Below, in pieces: positions 53,197-63,145 of a stretch of DNA of 64,000 nt. The DNA is from Mycolicibacterium sp. CR10. GTDB taxonomy: Bacteria; Actinomycetota; Actinomycetes; Mycobacteriales; Mycobacteriaceae. Position 1 is the first letter of the stretch. The number at the start of each line of letters is the position of its first letter. A model generated the notes under the pieces. The model was not told the DNA's origin. It ran no database searches and saw only the letters and a list, made by a program, of their open reading frames with translations. A program made the position numbers and the translations under genes. The stretch lies in contig NZ_STGE01000012.1 in assembly GCF_005222675.1 (NCBI RefSeq), positions 124,001 to 188,000 of the forward strand, given 5' to 3'.

Positions 53197-54486
53197 CTAT
53201 TTCTCGGCCAGCGCCGCGTCGGCGGCCTGGGCGGCCGTGTTCAGCGCCGACGCGGGCTCGTCCTTGCCGAGCATGACGGCGACGATCGCCTGCCCGAGCG
53301 CCTCGGAGATGTCGGGATACTGCTCGACGGTGGGACGCACCTTCTCGACGTTGTTCAGGTTCTCCACGAACGTCGCTGTGCCGGGCACGTTCTTGTTGAG
53401 CTCGTCGAGTACAGCCTGGTCCTTGCCGACCGAAGCGCGGATCGGCAGGTCCCCGGTGCCCAGCGAGAACGCCTTGACCTGCTCGGGTGCCGACAGCCAC
53501 TTGACGAAGTCGACCGCGGCCTGCTTCTTCGGGTCACCGTTGTCGAAGACCACCCAGTTATCCGGGCCTGCAATCGTCTGGTGGCCGCCGCTGGACCCGG
53601 CGAAGGTGGGCATCACCTGCACGCCGTAGTCGATGTCGGAGAGCTGGCTCAGATCCCACGGGCCGGTGATCAACATCGCGACCTTGCCGCTGTTCATCAG
53701 CTTCGGCCCGTTCTCGTTGGTGGTGTCCAGGTACAGCGACTTGTCGGTGACCGCCATCTGCTGCAGCACCGTCAGCGCCTTGACCCCGGCCTCGGAATTG
53801 AACACGGCCTTCTCGTTGTCGGGCGACAGGATGTCGCCACCGGCCTCCCACAGCATCGGAAGGTAGTGCCAGACAGTGTCTTCGCTACCGTCGGCGGGGA
53901 TCAGCCAGCCGTACTGCCCCTTGGCCGGATCGGTCAGCTTGGCCGCGGCCGCCCGGAAGTCGTCCCAGGTCCAGTCCGGGCTCGGCGGGGCGACCCCGGC
54001 GTCGGCGAACAGCTGCTTGTTGTAGACGATCGCGAGGTTGTCCACCAGCGCGGGCACCCCGACGACCTTGTCGCCGACCGTCGCCGCCTCCCGTTCCGCC
54101 GGATAGAAGTCGTCCCAGGTCCAATCCTCTTTGGAGACCTCATCGGCCATGTCGACGACCTGGGGGATCTGGGCGATGTTCGGCGACCACGACCCGAACA
54201 TGTACGCCACATCGGGCGGGGTGCCGCCGCGCACCGCGGTCAGCACCTTCTGCAACACCAGGTCATTGCTGGAGTACAGCTCGTTGATGCGGACGTCGGG
54301 GTTCTCCTTGTTGTACTGCTCGATCAGGCTCTTGAACACCTCACCCTCGGTGTCCTGGTAGCCGTGCCACACCGCGATCTCCGGGGTTGCCGACGAGGAC
54401 GAGCCACCACCCCCGCACGCGGCGAGCACGAGGGCGAGGACAGCGATCAATGCGATACAGAGCCTGCGTCGGATCACGGTGGACAC
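53197..54486 (-). CDS. Sugar ABC transporter substrate-binding lipoprotein
   Basis: 429 aa, with lipobox LVLAAC (Cys24) and a Gly/Ser linker. Extracellular solute-binding protein family 1: IAVWHGYQDTEGEVFKSLIE, VLTAVRGGTPPDVAYMFGSW, GKVAMLITGPWDLSQL and GGHQTIAGPDNWVVF. The GPWD segment is typical for sugar binders. The ligand is unknown; context suggests an alpha-galactoside or amino-sugar oligosaccharide. Confidence 0.92.
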   Translation of the reverse strand: MSTVIRRRLCIALIAVLALVLAACGGGGSSSSATPEIAVWHGYQDTEGEVFKSLIEQYNKENPDVRINELYSSNDLVLQKVLTAVRGGTPPDVAYMFGSWSPNIAQIPQVVDMADEVSKEDWTWDDFYPAEREAATVGDKVVGVPALVDNLAIVYNKQLFADAGVAPPSPDWTWDDFRAAAAKLTDPAKGQYGWLIPADGSEDTVWHYLPMLWEAGGDILSPDNEKAVFNSEAGVKALTVLQQMAVTDKSLYLDTTNENGPKLMNSGKVAMLITGPWDLSQLSDIDYGVQVMPTFAGSSGGHQTIAGPDNWVVFDNGDPKKQAAVDFVKWLSAPEQVKAFSLGTGDLPIRASVGKDQAVLDELNKNVPGTATFVENLNNVEKVRPTVEQYPDISEALGQAIVAVMLGKDEPASALNTAAQAADAALAEK

Positions 54487-54490
54487 TCCT

Positions 54491-55816
54491 TTAATCGGTG
54501 ATATCTGGGCGGTTCGGAGTCGAGCGCAACGTCTCGGGCAGGAGGTCGGCGTGCGCGGCCGTCAGCTCGTCGCACAGCTCCCAGATCTTCTCGACGCTCA
54601 GCGTGGCGGCGGTGTTCGGATCGACCATGGCCGCCGCCCGCACCAGAGACGGATCACCGTCAACGGCGGCGCGGACCGTCAGGTCCACCGGCCCCAGGAA
54701 GCCGCGGTTGAGCGCGGCACACTGCGGTGGCAGGTCACCCACCTTCATCGGGTGGGCGCCCAGCGCATCGAGCACTGTCGGCACCTCCACCGCCACCCCG
54801 TCGGGCAGATTCGTGATCAGCCCGTCGTTGACGACGTTGGCCGAGATCACCCGGGTGGTGCCGGTCTCCAGCGAATGGATGACCTGCGGCGCGTACTCGG
54901 TGGAGCCGTTGTCGATGGGTAGGGTGTCCGTGTCGGCCAATTGCGCTCGGACACGGCTGTATTCGGCCATGTTTTGTTCACTGATGGACACGTGCTCACC
55001 GATGTTGATCCGCAGCCGAGCCACTTCGTCGGGATCGTGCAGATACCACGGCACATACTCGCTGCTGTGTTCGCTGGTCTCGGTCGGGTAGTACCCCAGC
55101 CGCCGATACATGTCGACCCGCACGCGGCGGCGCAACTCCGGATCGGCCGCGATGCGCTGATCCAACAGCGGGTACAGACTCCGGCCGTCTCGCTCCCAGC
55201 GCAGCACCCACGCCTGATGGTTGACCCCGGCCGACCAGTAGGACACCTCGTCGTAGGGCACGTCGACCAGTTCGCACAGCCCGACCATCGTCCAGTACAC
55301 CGAATGGCACAGCCCGAGCACCTTCAGCCGCGGCGCCACACGGTGCAGGTAGGTGACGTTCATCGCCATCGGGTTGGTGTAGTTGAGCAGCCAGGCGTCC
55401 GGGCAGAGCTGCTCCATGTCGCGGGCGATGCCGGCCAGCACCGGAAAGGTCCTCAGCCCGCGGAAGATTCCGCCGACACCGATGGTGTCGCCGATGGTCT
55501 GGTTGAGCCCGTATCTGGCGGGAATCTCGAAGTCGCGCACCGTCGCCTCGTGCATGCCGACCTGGATCACGTTGATGACGTAGTCGGCGCCGTCGAGGGC
55601 GCGGCGACGGTCGGTGGTGGCGACCACCTCCGGCTGGGCGCCCGCCGCGCGCGCGGTGGCCGCCGCGATGGCCTGCGCCGTCTCGAGCCGCGCGACATCG
55701 ATGTCGTGGAGCACCACCCGGACCGAGCCGAGTTCGGCGAACGACAGGATGTCGCCGAGCAGCTCGCGGGTGAACTCGACGCTGCCCGCGCCGATGATGA
55801 CGATGCTGGGCTTCAT
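54491..55816 (-). CDS. GH4 family NAD-dependent glycosidase (alpha-galactosidase/MelA-like)
   Basis: 441 aa. NAD-binding start SIVIIGAGSVEFTRELLGDI; NYTNPMAMNVTYLH; metal-binding GLCHSVYW (Cys170, His171) and GVNHQAWVL (His200), as in MelA-type GH4 enzymes that need NAD and Mn2+. It acts on imported glycosides in the cytosol by oxidation and elimination. Whether the substrate is a galactoside, a GalNAc-ide or a 6-phospho form cannot be read from sequence. It overlaps the kinase gene by 4 bp. Confidence 0.88.
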   Translation of the reverse strand: MKPSIVIIGAGSVEFTRELLGDILSFAELGSVRVVLHDIDVARLETAQAIAAATARAAGAQPEVVATTDRRRALDGADYVINVIQVGMHEATVRDFEIPARYGLNQTIGDTIGVGGIFRGLRTFPVLAGIARDMEQLCPDAWLLNYTNPMAMNVTYLHRVAPRLKVLGLCHSVYWTMVGLCELVDVPYDEVSYWSAGVNHQAWVLRWERDGRSLYPLLDQRIAADPELRRRVRVDMYRRLGYYPTETSEHSSEYVPWYLHDPDEVARLRINIGEHVSISEQNMAEYSRVRAQLADTDTLPIDNGSTEYAPQVIHSLETGTTRVISANVVNDGLITNLPDGVAVEVPTVLDALGAHPMKVGDLPPQCAALNRGFLGPVDLTVRAAVDGDPSLVRAAAMVDPNTAATLSVEKIWELCDELTAAHADLLPETLRSTPNRPDITD

Positions 55817-56841
55817 TTTGTCGCCACCTCTTCGGATAGTGTTGGAACGTAAGCGAGTTGACCCACAGCGCCCGGGGTCAGCGGATGACCGCTGCGCTTG
55901 GCGGCGTACAGGGCCGCGCCCACGGCGGGGTCGAGCAGCGGCCGCCTCAGGTCGTACTTCGCGGGCTGTGCGCGCAGCGCGCCCAGGAACAGCGCCAGGA
56001 ATCCGGCGTCGGAGAACATCCCGCCCGAGTAGGACACCGGCACCGTCTCCTCATCGGTGAAACCGACCAGGGTTCGGGTGGTTTCGATCAGCCTGACGAG
56101 TTCGGCGGCCCCGTCGGCGAGGATCCGTTCGCCGGCCACGTCGCCTGCCGCGGCTGCGGCACACACCGTGGTGGCCAGCGCGGCGATCGACGAGCGGTCA
56201 CCGCGCCAGGTGTCGATCACCAGGCTGACGACGTCGAGGTCGCTCGCCACATCGAGGCGCTCCTTGAGCAGTGCGTGCAGCGGGCCGCGGACCAGCCTGC
56301 CGTCACTCATCCGGCTGAAGGCGTTGAGTCCCTGTGCGGCAACCCAATACGCGGACCCCTCGTCGCCGAACAGCTCACCCCAGCCACCCACCCGGTGGCC
56401 GGTGCCCTGCCGCTCGCCGTAGGTCATCGACCCGGTGCCGCTGATGACGTTGATGCCGTCCTGGCCGGCCAGCGATCCGGCCCAACCGCACACCATGTCG
56501 TTGTCGCAGCTGTAGCGGTGATGCCCCAGTACACGTCCGGGGACCTCGTCGAGGGCCGCGACGTCGCCACTGGCCTCGCCGTAGCCGGGCAGGCCAAAGA
56601 ACGCCGCGTCGATGTCGGATGCGGTGATGCCCGCCTGGTTGCAGACGTCCGTGACCCCCTGCGCCAGAACATGTTCGACCACGTCGAAGCCCGTGTTCGC
56701 TTGTGCAGACGGGTCGGTGGCGGCGTTGAAGTAGTACGACGCCGGTGCCGTCGCGCGGGCGATGACGCGGCCGGCGTCATCGATCAGTGCGAACGCCGTC
56801 TTCGAGCCGCCGCCGTCGACCCCGAGATAGCGGGCCATCAC
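55813..56841 (-). CDS. BadF/BadG-type ATPase, N-acetylhexosamine kinase-like
   Basis: 342 aa from GTG 56841 (or ATG 56838). ASKHA fold: YLGVDGGGSKTAFALIDDAG (phosphate 1), AAFFGLPGYGEASGD, NVISGTGSMTYGE (phosphate 2), GGWGELFGDEGSAYWVAAQG and VSYSGGMFSD. Matches the N-acetylglucosamine kinase group. In this operon it probably phosphorylates the free sugar released by the GH4 enzyme. Confidence 0.87.
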   Translation of the reverse strand: MMARYLGVDGGGSKTAFALIDDAGRVIARATAPASYYFNAATDPSAQANTGFDVVEHVLAQGVTDVCNQAGITASDIDAAFFGLPGYGEASGDVAALDEVPGRVLGHHRYSCDNDMVCGWAGSLAGQDGINVISGTGSMTYGERQGTGHRVGGWGELFGDEGSAYWVAAQGLNAFSRMSDGRLVRGPLHALLKERLDVASDLDVVSLVIDTWRGDRSSIAALATTVCAAAAAGDVAGERILADGAAELVRLIETTRTLVGFTDEETVPVSYSGGMFSDAGFLALFLGALRAQPAKYDLRRPLLDPAVGAALYAAKRSGHPLTPGAVGQLAYVPTLSEEVATK

Positions 56842-57977
56842 CGACCACCACCGTTCATCGGGTAGATGGTGACACCCCGAACCACGCGGCTGACCTCACC
56901 GGACGGGAACGGATTGTCCGGTGTCTTCGCGTATTCCAGCGATGTGAACAGCGCCAGGTATTGCGCGAACACCAGGTACGCCAGAGCGACCAGAGCGTCG
57001 GGCAGGCCGGCGAGGCCCGGCAGGACCACCGCAGACCCCAGCGCCGCCGGGATCGGTTCTGTGCCGATGACCGTCACCGCGTCCTCGCCGAGTTGGGCGC
57101 GCAGCTCGGAGACGATATCGAGGTCGTAGCGCCGGGTGTGGGGATCGGTCGACAGGTACACCACGGCCAGGGTGTCCGCGTCGAGCACCGACTTGGGCCC
57201 GTGCCGGAACCCCAGCGGCGAGTCGAAATACGTAACCACCTCTCCGGCAGTCAGTTCCAGCAGTTTGAGTGCCGACTCCCGGGCGAGCCCCTCCAGCGGT
57301 CCGCTGCCCAGATAGACGAAGCGCTGTCTCTTGGTCCGCGCCAGCGCCCGGATGTCGGGCTGCATCCCCACCACATACTCGGCGGCGCGGGCCAGCGCCT
57401 CGGCGTCCGCCGCGGTGGCCGGACCCAGGAGCATCAAGCAGTTCAACAACATCGACGTCAGGCTCGATGTCATCGCGAAGCCGGAGTCGTTGGTGCGCTC
57501 CGGCATGAAGACCACGCACGAGTCCGCTCGACCCCGGTGCGCGCGGCCCAGCTTGCCGTCCCGGTCGCAGGTGAGGACCAGATGCCAGACCTCGTCGACG
57601 ATCGAGTCCGCCAGCGCCGTGGTCGCCAGGCTCTCCGGGCTGTTGCCGGAGCGGCCGAACGACACCAGCAGCGTCGGGGTCCGGGGCTCCAGCCAATCGA
57701 GCGGACTGGCCACGATGCTGGTGGTGGCGATCGCCTCGACACGGCGGTGCAGGTGAGCCCGCAGGGCCGGCGCGGCGATCTCACCGGCGAACGCCGAGCT
57801 GCCCGCTCCGGCCAGGATCACCCGGAGGTCGGGTCGTCCGACGAGCCCACGCAGGAACGCGGCGGCCTGGTCGTCGGGCCGGCCGGCGACCTCCCGCCAG
57901 GCATCGGGCTGCTGACCGATCTCGAGAATCGTTGCGCCGCCGTCCTGTTGGGCGGGAACGGCGGTGTGGCTGGTCAT
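56838..57977 (-). CDS. agaS: AgaS-like SIS-domain aldose-ketose isomerase/deaminase
   Basis: 379 aa from ATG 57977. Two SIS domains: ILAGAGSSAFAGEIAAPALR with LLVSFGRSGNSPESLATTAL, and FVYLGSGPLEGLARESALKL with SPLGFRHGPKSVLDADTLAV. The R-H-G-P-K motif and operon fit AgaS, which converts galactosamine-6-P to tagatose-6-P with ammonia loss. It lies between the kinase and the aldolase subunits, with 4-bp overlaps on both sides. Confidence 0.85.
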   Translation of the reverse strand: MTSHTAVPAQQDGGATILEIGQQPDAWREVAGRPDDQAAAFLRGLVGRPDLRVILAGAGSSAFAGEIAAPALRAHLHRRVEAIATTSIVASPLDWLEPRTPTLLVSFGRSGNSPESLATTALADSIVDEVWHLVLTCDRDGKLGRAHRGRADSCVVFMPERTNDSGFAMTSSLTSMLLNCLMLLGPATAADAEALARAAEYVVGMQPDIRALARTKRQRFVYLGSGPLEGLARESALKLLELTAGEVVTYFDSPLGFRHGPKSVLDADTLAVVYLSTDPHTRRYDLDIVSELRAQLGEDAVTVIGTEPIPAALGSAVVLPGLAGLPDALVALAYLVFAQYLALFTSLEYAKTPDNPFPSGEVSRVVRGVTIYPMNGGGR

Positions 57978-59299
57978 CGGGCACCTCCGAGTGGCTGGGC
58001 GTGGCACGCACTCGCGTACGGGCGCAGGGCGTCGCGGACACGGTCGATCACAAGGGACTGCGCGTCGACCTCCAACTCGCCCGTGCGGATCCGCTCGTAC
58101 TGAAGCGGCAGGAACTGACTGATCAACGGCAGTGGGATGCCGGCCCGGTCGAGGTTGGCCAGCAGCATCCGCCGCGCCGCGTCGACCTCGTCGACGGCCC
58201 AGTAGTAGCGCATCCGGTCGCTGTAGCTGTAGCGGCGCGCGGTGCGCTGGGCGCGGGGGGCGCCCTCGTAGTAGTTCTGCCAGTGCAGCGGCTCGGCAAG
58301 CATTCGGCGCTCGATGACCTCGATCAGGTTCGACCGGGACGGCCGCGCGACGAGCTCGACCTCGATCATCGCCAGGGCGAACAGCGCCTCCCGCATCGCG
58401 AAGGTCAGGGCCGGACCGACTTTGAGTATGGCCCAATGGTCTTCGACGAGCTCGCGCAGGCGCTCCGGCCGCTGGTAGTCGGTCGAATGCGCTTCGAAGA
58501 CGAGATGGTCCTCGGTGTCGAGGACCCGGCGCAGCTCGGCGGTGGCCTCACGCCGATAGTCGACGACGTTGAGGTGGTCGAACTCGACGCCGGGCTGTAC
58601 CACCAGCGCCACCACCCGCGGCCACACGTGGTCGAGGTGGACCGCGGCGAACGCCTCCCGGTGCGCGGCGATCGTGCGGCGGGCGCGCTCGGCCGGTGTC
58701 GGGGTCAGACCGTCCAGCGTCTCGTGCGCGCCCCCGGGGACGGGCACCTCGGTGCCGATGACGTAGACCGGTCCCCCAGACCCGCTGCGGCGAGCCGCGT
58801 CCTCGGCCACCTTCAGCAGCCGGGCGCTGCGACGCGCCACCACCTCGTCGGACAGCACGGCGGGATCGTCGGCACAGCTCATGCTGCAGTCCAGGTGGAT
58901 CTTGGTGTACCCGGCCTCCACATATGCGGCGACGAGGACCTCGGCATGACCCATGGCCACCTCCGCCGGTCCGTGCTGCCAGCGGTTGGGCCCGAGGTGG
59001 TCGCCACCGAGCACCACGCGGTCGCGGGCGAACCCGTGCGCGTCGGCGATGCCGAGAACCACCTCGCGGAACTGCGCGGGACGCAGGCCGGTGTAACCGC
59101 CGAACTGATCGACCTGGTTCGAGGTGGCCTCGACGAGCACGTATCCGTCGTCGGCCGCGGCTTGCGCGATGGCCGCCTGCAGAACTGTGGGATGGGCCGA
59201 GCATACGGAGTAGACACCCACGGGCACCCCGGACTTGTGCCGTCCGATCGTGTCGGCCAGCCAGTCGACCCGGTGCAGCGTCTGCGCGGGATGCGTCAC
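57974..59299 (-). CDS. kbaZ: Tagatose-1,6-bisphosphate aldolase accessory subunit (GatZ/KbaZ)
   Basis: 441 aa from GTG 59299 (GTGA overlap with the aldolase gene). Family signature GVYSVCSAHPTVLQAAI, LVEATSNQVDQFGGYTG, LGGDHLGPNRWQ, KIHLDCSMSCADD, YVIGTEVPVPGG and VFEAHSTDYQ. It is the subunit needed for full activity and stability of GatY/KbaY; some members are suspected to have kinase activity. No separate tagatose-6-P kinase is visible in the operon. Confidence 0.92.
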   Translation of the reverse strand: MTHPAQTLHRVDWLADTIGRHKSGVPVGVYSVCSAHPTVLQAAIAQAAADDGYVLVEATSNQVDQFGGYTGLRPAQFREVVLGIADAHGFARDRVVLGGDHLGPNRWQHGPAEVAMGHAEVLVAAYVEAGYTKIHLDCSMSCADDPAVLSDEVVARRSARLLKVAEDAARRSGSGGPVYVIGTEVPVPGGAHETLDGLTPTPAERARRTIAAHREAFAAVHLDHVWPRVVALVVQPGVEFDHLNVVDYRREATAELRRVLDTEDHLVFEAHSTDYQRPERLRELVEDHWAILKVGPALTFAMREALFALAMIEVELVARPSRSNLIEVIERRMLAEPLHWQNYYEGAPRAQRTARRYSYSDRMRYYWAVDEVDAARRMLLANLDRAGIPLPLISQFLPLQYERIRTGELEVDAQSLVIDRVRDALRPYASACHAQPLGGAR

Positions 59300-60174
59300 T
59301 GCGCCTCCACCGGTGCGGGCGCGCTGACGACACGGCACAGTTCGGCCACGGTGTCCCCGACGGCCTGCCGCGCGACGGTCAGGTACCTGCGCGGATCGAC
59401 CAGCGCCGGGTCCGCGTCGAGGACCGTGCGCACCGCGCCGGTGTAGGCGACATTGAGCGCGGTGCCGACGTTGATCTTGCGCATGCCCGCGCGGACCGCC
59501 TCGACGAGCTGGTCATCGGGGACTCCCGAAGAGCCATGCAGCACAAGGGGAGTCGTTACTGCGGCGGCCAGTTCAGCGATCAGTTCGACGTCGAGCCGGG
59601 CGGTGCGGGTGGTCATCGCGTGCGAGCTGCCCACCGCCACCGCGAGACCGTCCACCCCGGTGTCGGTGACGAAGGCGGCCGCCTCGTCGGGCCGGGTGCG
59701 GGCGCCGCGGGCGTGTGCCCCGACGGTTTCGCCCTTTCCGCCGACCTCACCGAGCTCGGCTTCCACCCAGAGACCGGCGACGTGCGCGCGTGCGGTGAAC
59801 GCGCGGGTCTGCTCGACGTTGTCGCGGTAGGACAGGTGGGCGGCGTCGATCATGATCGAGGTGACGCCGAGATCAGCCGCGGATCCGAGCGCCTCGTCGA
59901 GCAGCGCGGCGTCCTGAAAGTGGTCCAGATGCACCGCGAGGGTTGCGCTCGACTGAGCGGCGATGCGTGCGCAGGCGGCGACGATCGGGGCGATCCGGCC
60001 GCCGTGGAAGTGCACCGTGTTCTCGCTGATCTGGATCAGCGCGGCCACTCCGGCGCGCTCGGCACCCTCGGCGATCCCTTCAGCGTGCTCGACGGTGATC
60101 GCGTTGAAGGCCAAGACTGCAGTGTCCTTCGCGATGGCCGACGCGACGATGTCGGCGGTGGCGGCCAGGGTCAC
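59296..60174 (-). CDS. kbaY: Class II tagatose/fructose-bisphosphate aldolase (GatY/KbaY)
   Basis: 292 aa from GTG 60174. Zinc-type aldolase: LAFNAITVEHAEGI, LAVHLDHFQD (His82, Asp84, His85), VEAELGEVGGKGE, VAVGSSHAM, TPLVLHGSSGVPDDQL. It cleaves tagatose-1,6-bisphosphate to DHAP and glyceraldehyde-3-P. It is the promoter-proximal gene of the catabolic operon, 146 bp from the divergent regulator. Confidence 0.9.
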   Translation of the reverse strand: MTLAATADIVASAIAKDTAVLAFNAITVEHAEGIAEGAERAGVAALIQISENTVHFHGGRIAPIVAACARIAAQSSATLAVHLDHFQDAALLDEALGSAADLGVTSIMIDAAHLSYRDNVEQTRAFTARAHVAGLWVEAELGEVGGKGETVGAHARGARTRPDEAAAFVTDTGVDGLAVAVGSSHAMTTRTARLDVELIAELAAAVTTPLVLHGSSGVPDDQLVEAVRAGMRKINVGTALNVAYTGAVRTVLDADPALVDPRRYLTVARQAVGDTVAELCRVVSAPAPVEAQ

Positions 60175-60262
60175 GCCGGCACCTGCTGCCGGGGAGCGAA
60201 CGTGGGGAACATCACTCGAGCATGAGAAGCTCGCTCAAAGCGCGCAATGCGAACCGGCCAAA

Positions 60263-60281
60263 CGATCAGGAAAACTGATCG
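60263..60281. promoter_or_regulatory. Candidate DeoR operator (palindrome)
   Basis: CGATCAG-GAAAA-CTGATCG is a perfect 7-bp inverted repeat in the 146-bp gap between the divergent aldolase and regulator genes. A second, 5-bp palindrome (CGAGC/GCTCG) is at 60217-60233. Likely target of the adjacent DeoR protein; inferred by position. Confidence 0.5.
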
Positions 60282-60320
60282 CCGTCGGCGCCACGCACCC
60301 GGCCCGAGGAGGTCCCGCAC

Positions 60321-61106
60321 GTGTCGACCAAGCGCACCGACCGCATGCGTGCCGTGCTGTCACTGCTCCGGGAGCGCGGCGAGGTCGCGTCGAAGGTGCT
60401 GTGCGCCGACCTGCGGGTCTCGCCTGCGACGCTGCGCCGCGACCTGAGCGAACTCGAGGAGCAGGGTCTGCTGGTGCGTACCCACGGCGGTGCCCGGGCG
60501 CTGGACCCCAGCGGCAGTGAGATCCCGGTGCGGCTCCGCGACCACCGGATGGTCGCGATCAAGCGGCGGATCGCCCAGCACGCCGCGGCCCTGGTGCCCG
60601 CCGGTCCGCAGGCCGTCGCGCTGACGGGCGGGGTGACCACCGGCGAGGTCGCCAGGTCACTCAAGGGCAGACCGAACATCACGATCGTGACCAACTCGCT
60701 GACCATCGCCGCCGACTGCGCCGTCGACGCCCAGATGAAGGTGATCGCGACGGGCGGGCTGGTGCGGGCGAACACCCTCGAGGCCGTCGGCCCGATGTCG
60801 GAGCACGCCTTCCAGGTGATCACCGTCGGGACCGCCGTGCTCGGTGCCGACGGAATGTCCGCCGAGGTCGGCGCCACCACCTTCGACGAAGCCGAGGCCA
60901 GGACGGCGATCGCGATGGCCGCCAACGCCCAGCGGGTCGTCGTCGCCGTGGACGGCTCCAAGATCGGCAAGGTGACCCTGGCGAAGATGGTGCCGCTGGG
61001 GCGGATCGATCACCTCGTCACCGACTCCACGGCGGACAGCGGCCAGTTGGAGCGGATCACGGCGGCCGGGGTGCGCGTCCATGTCGTCGAGGTGGGCGAC
61101 ACCTGA
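60321..61106 (+). CDS. DeoR/GlpR family transcriptional regulator of the sugar operon
   Basis: 261 aa from GTG 60321 with GAGGAGG upstream. N-terminal HTH: RMRAVLSLLRERGEVASKVL, LRVSPATLRRDLSELEEQG, VRTHGGAR. The C-terminal sugar-phosphate sensor has ALTGGVTTGEVARSL, TNSLTIAADCAV, FDEAEARTAIAMAANAQRVV and DGSKIGKVTLAKM. It probably represses the divergent operon until a sugar phosphate (perhaps tagatose-6-P) binds. Confidence 0.9.
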   Translation: MSTKRTDRMRAVLSLLRERGEVASKVLCADLRVSPATLRRDLSELEEQGLLVRTHGGARALDPSGSEIPVRLRDHRMVAIKRRIAQHAAALVPAGPQAVALTGGVTTGEVARSLKGRPNITIVTNSLTIAADCAVDAQMKVIATGGLVRANTLEAVGPMSEHAFQVITVGTAVLGADGMSAEVGATTFDEAEARTAIAMAANAQRVVVAVDGSKIGKVTLAKMVPLGRIDHLVTDSTADSGQLERITAAGVRVHVVEVGDT

Positions 61107-61147
61107 GCGCCGGCGAACTCCCGTTCACTCTGCGCTGCGGGCGACTG

Positions 61148-61206
61148 AGTCTGCGCTGAGGGCGACAAAGTGCGAGTAACGCCCGCCGCCACCGCAGCAT
61201 GAACGC
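61148..61206. repeat. 59-bp direct repeat, right copy
   Basis: Matches 50211-50269 with one mismatch. A partial extra unit precedes it (about 61120-61147, CACTCTGCGCTGCGGGCGACT), so this side is a 1.5-copy tandem. It lies between the DeoR gene and accA3, at the right edge of block III. Confidence 0.92.
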
Positions 61207-61314
61207 ACGAAGGCCCACGCTCATCGGGTTACCGGCGGGTAAGGGACCGGCTCGCCGAGACTTGAAGTTGGGCGCTTAAACTTCCCCGGGATACATTCTT
61301 AAAGACGCTCTTAG

Positions 61315-63144
<1,830 letters not shown>

Positions 63145-63145
63145 G

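Noticed and set aside
52681..54501. Plus-strand frame of 606 codons
   Set aside because: Antisense to the sugar permease and binding-protein genes; shadow composition.
50211..61206. Composite transposon
   Set aside because: The 59-bp repeats bracket the block, but no transposase, integrase or terminal inverted repeats are visible, so only a repeat-flanked island is claimed.
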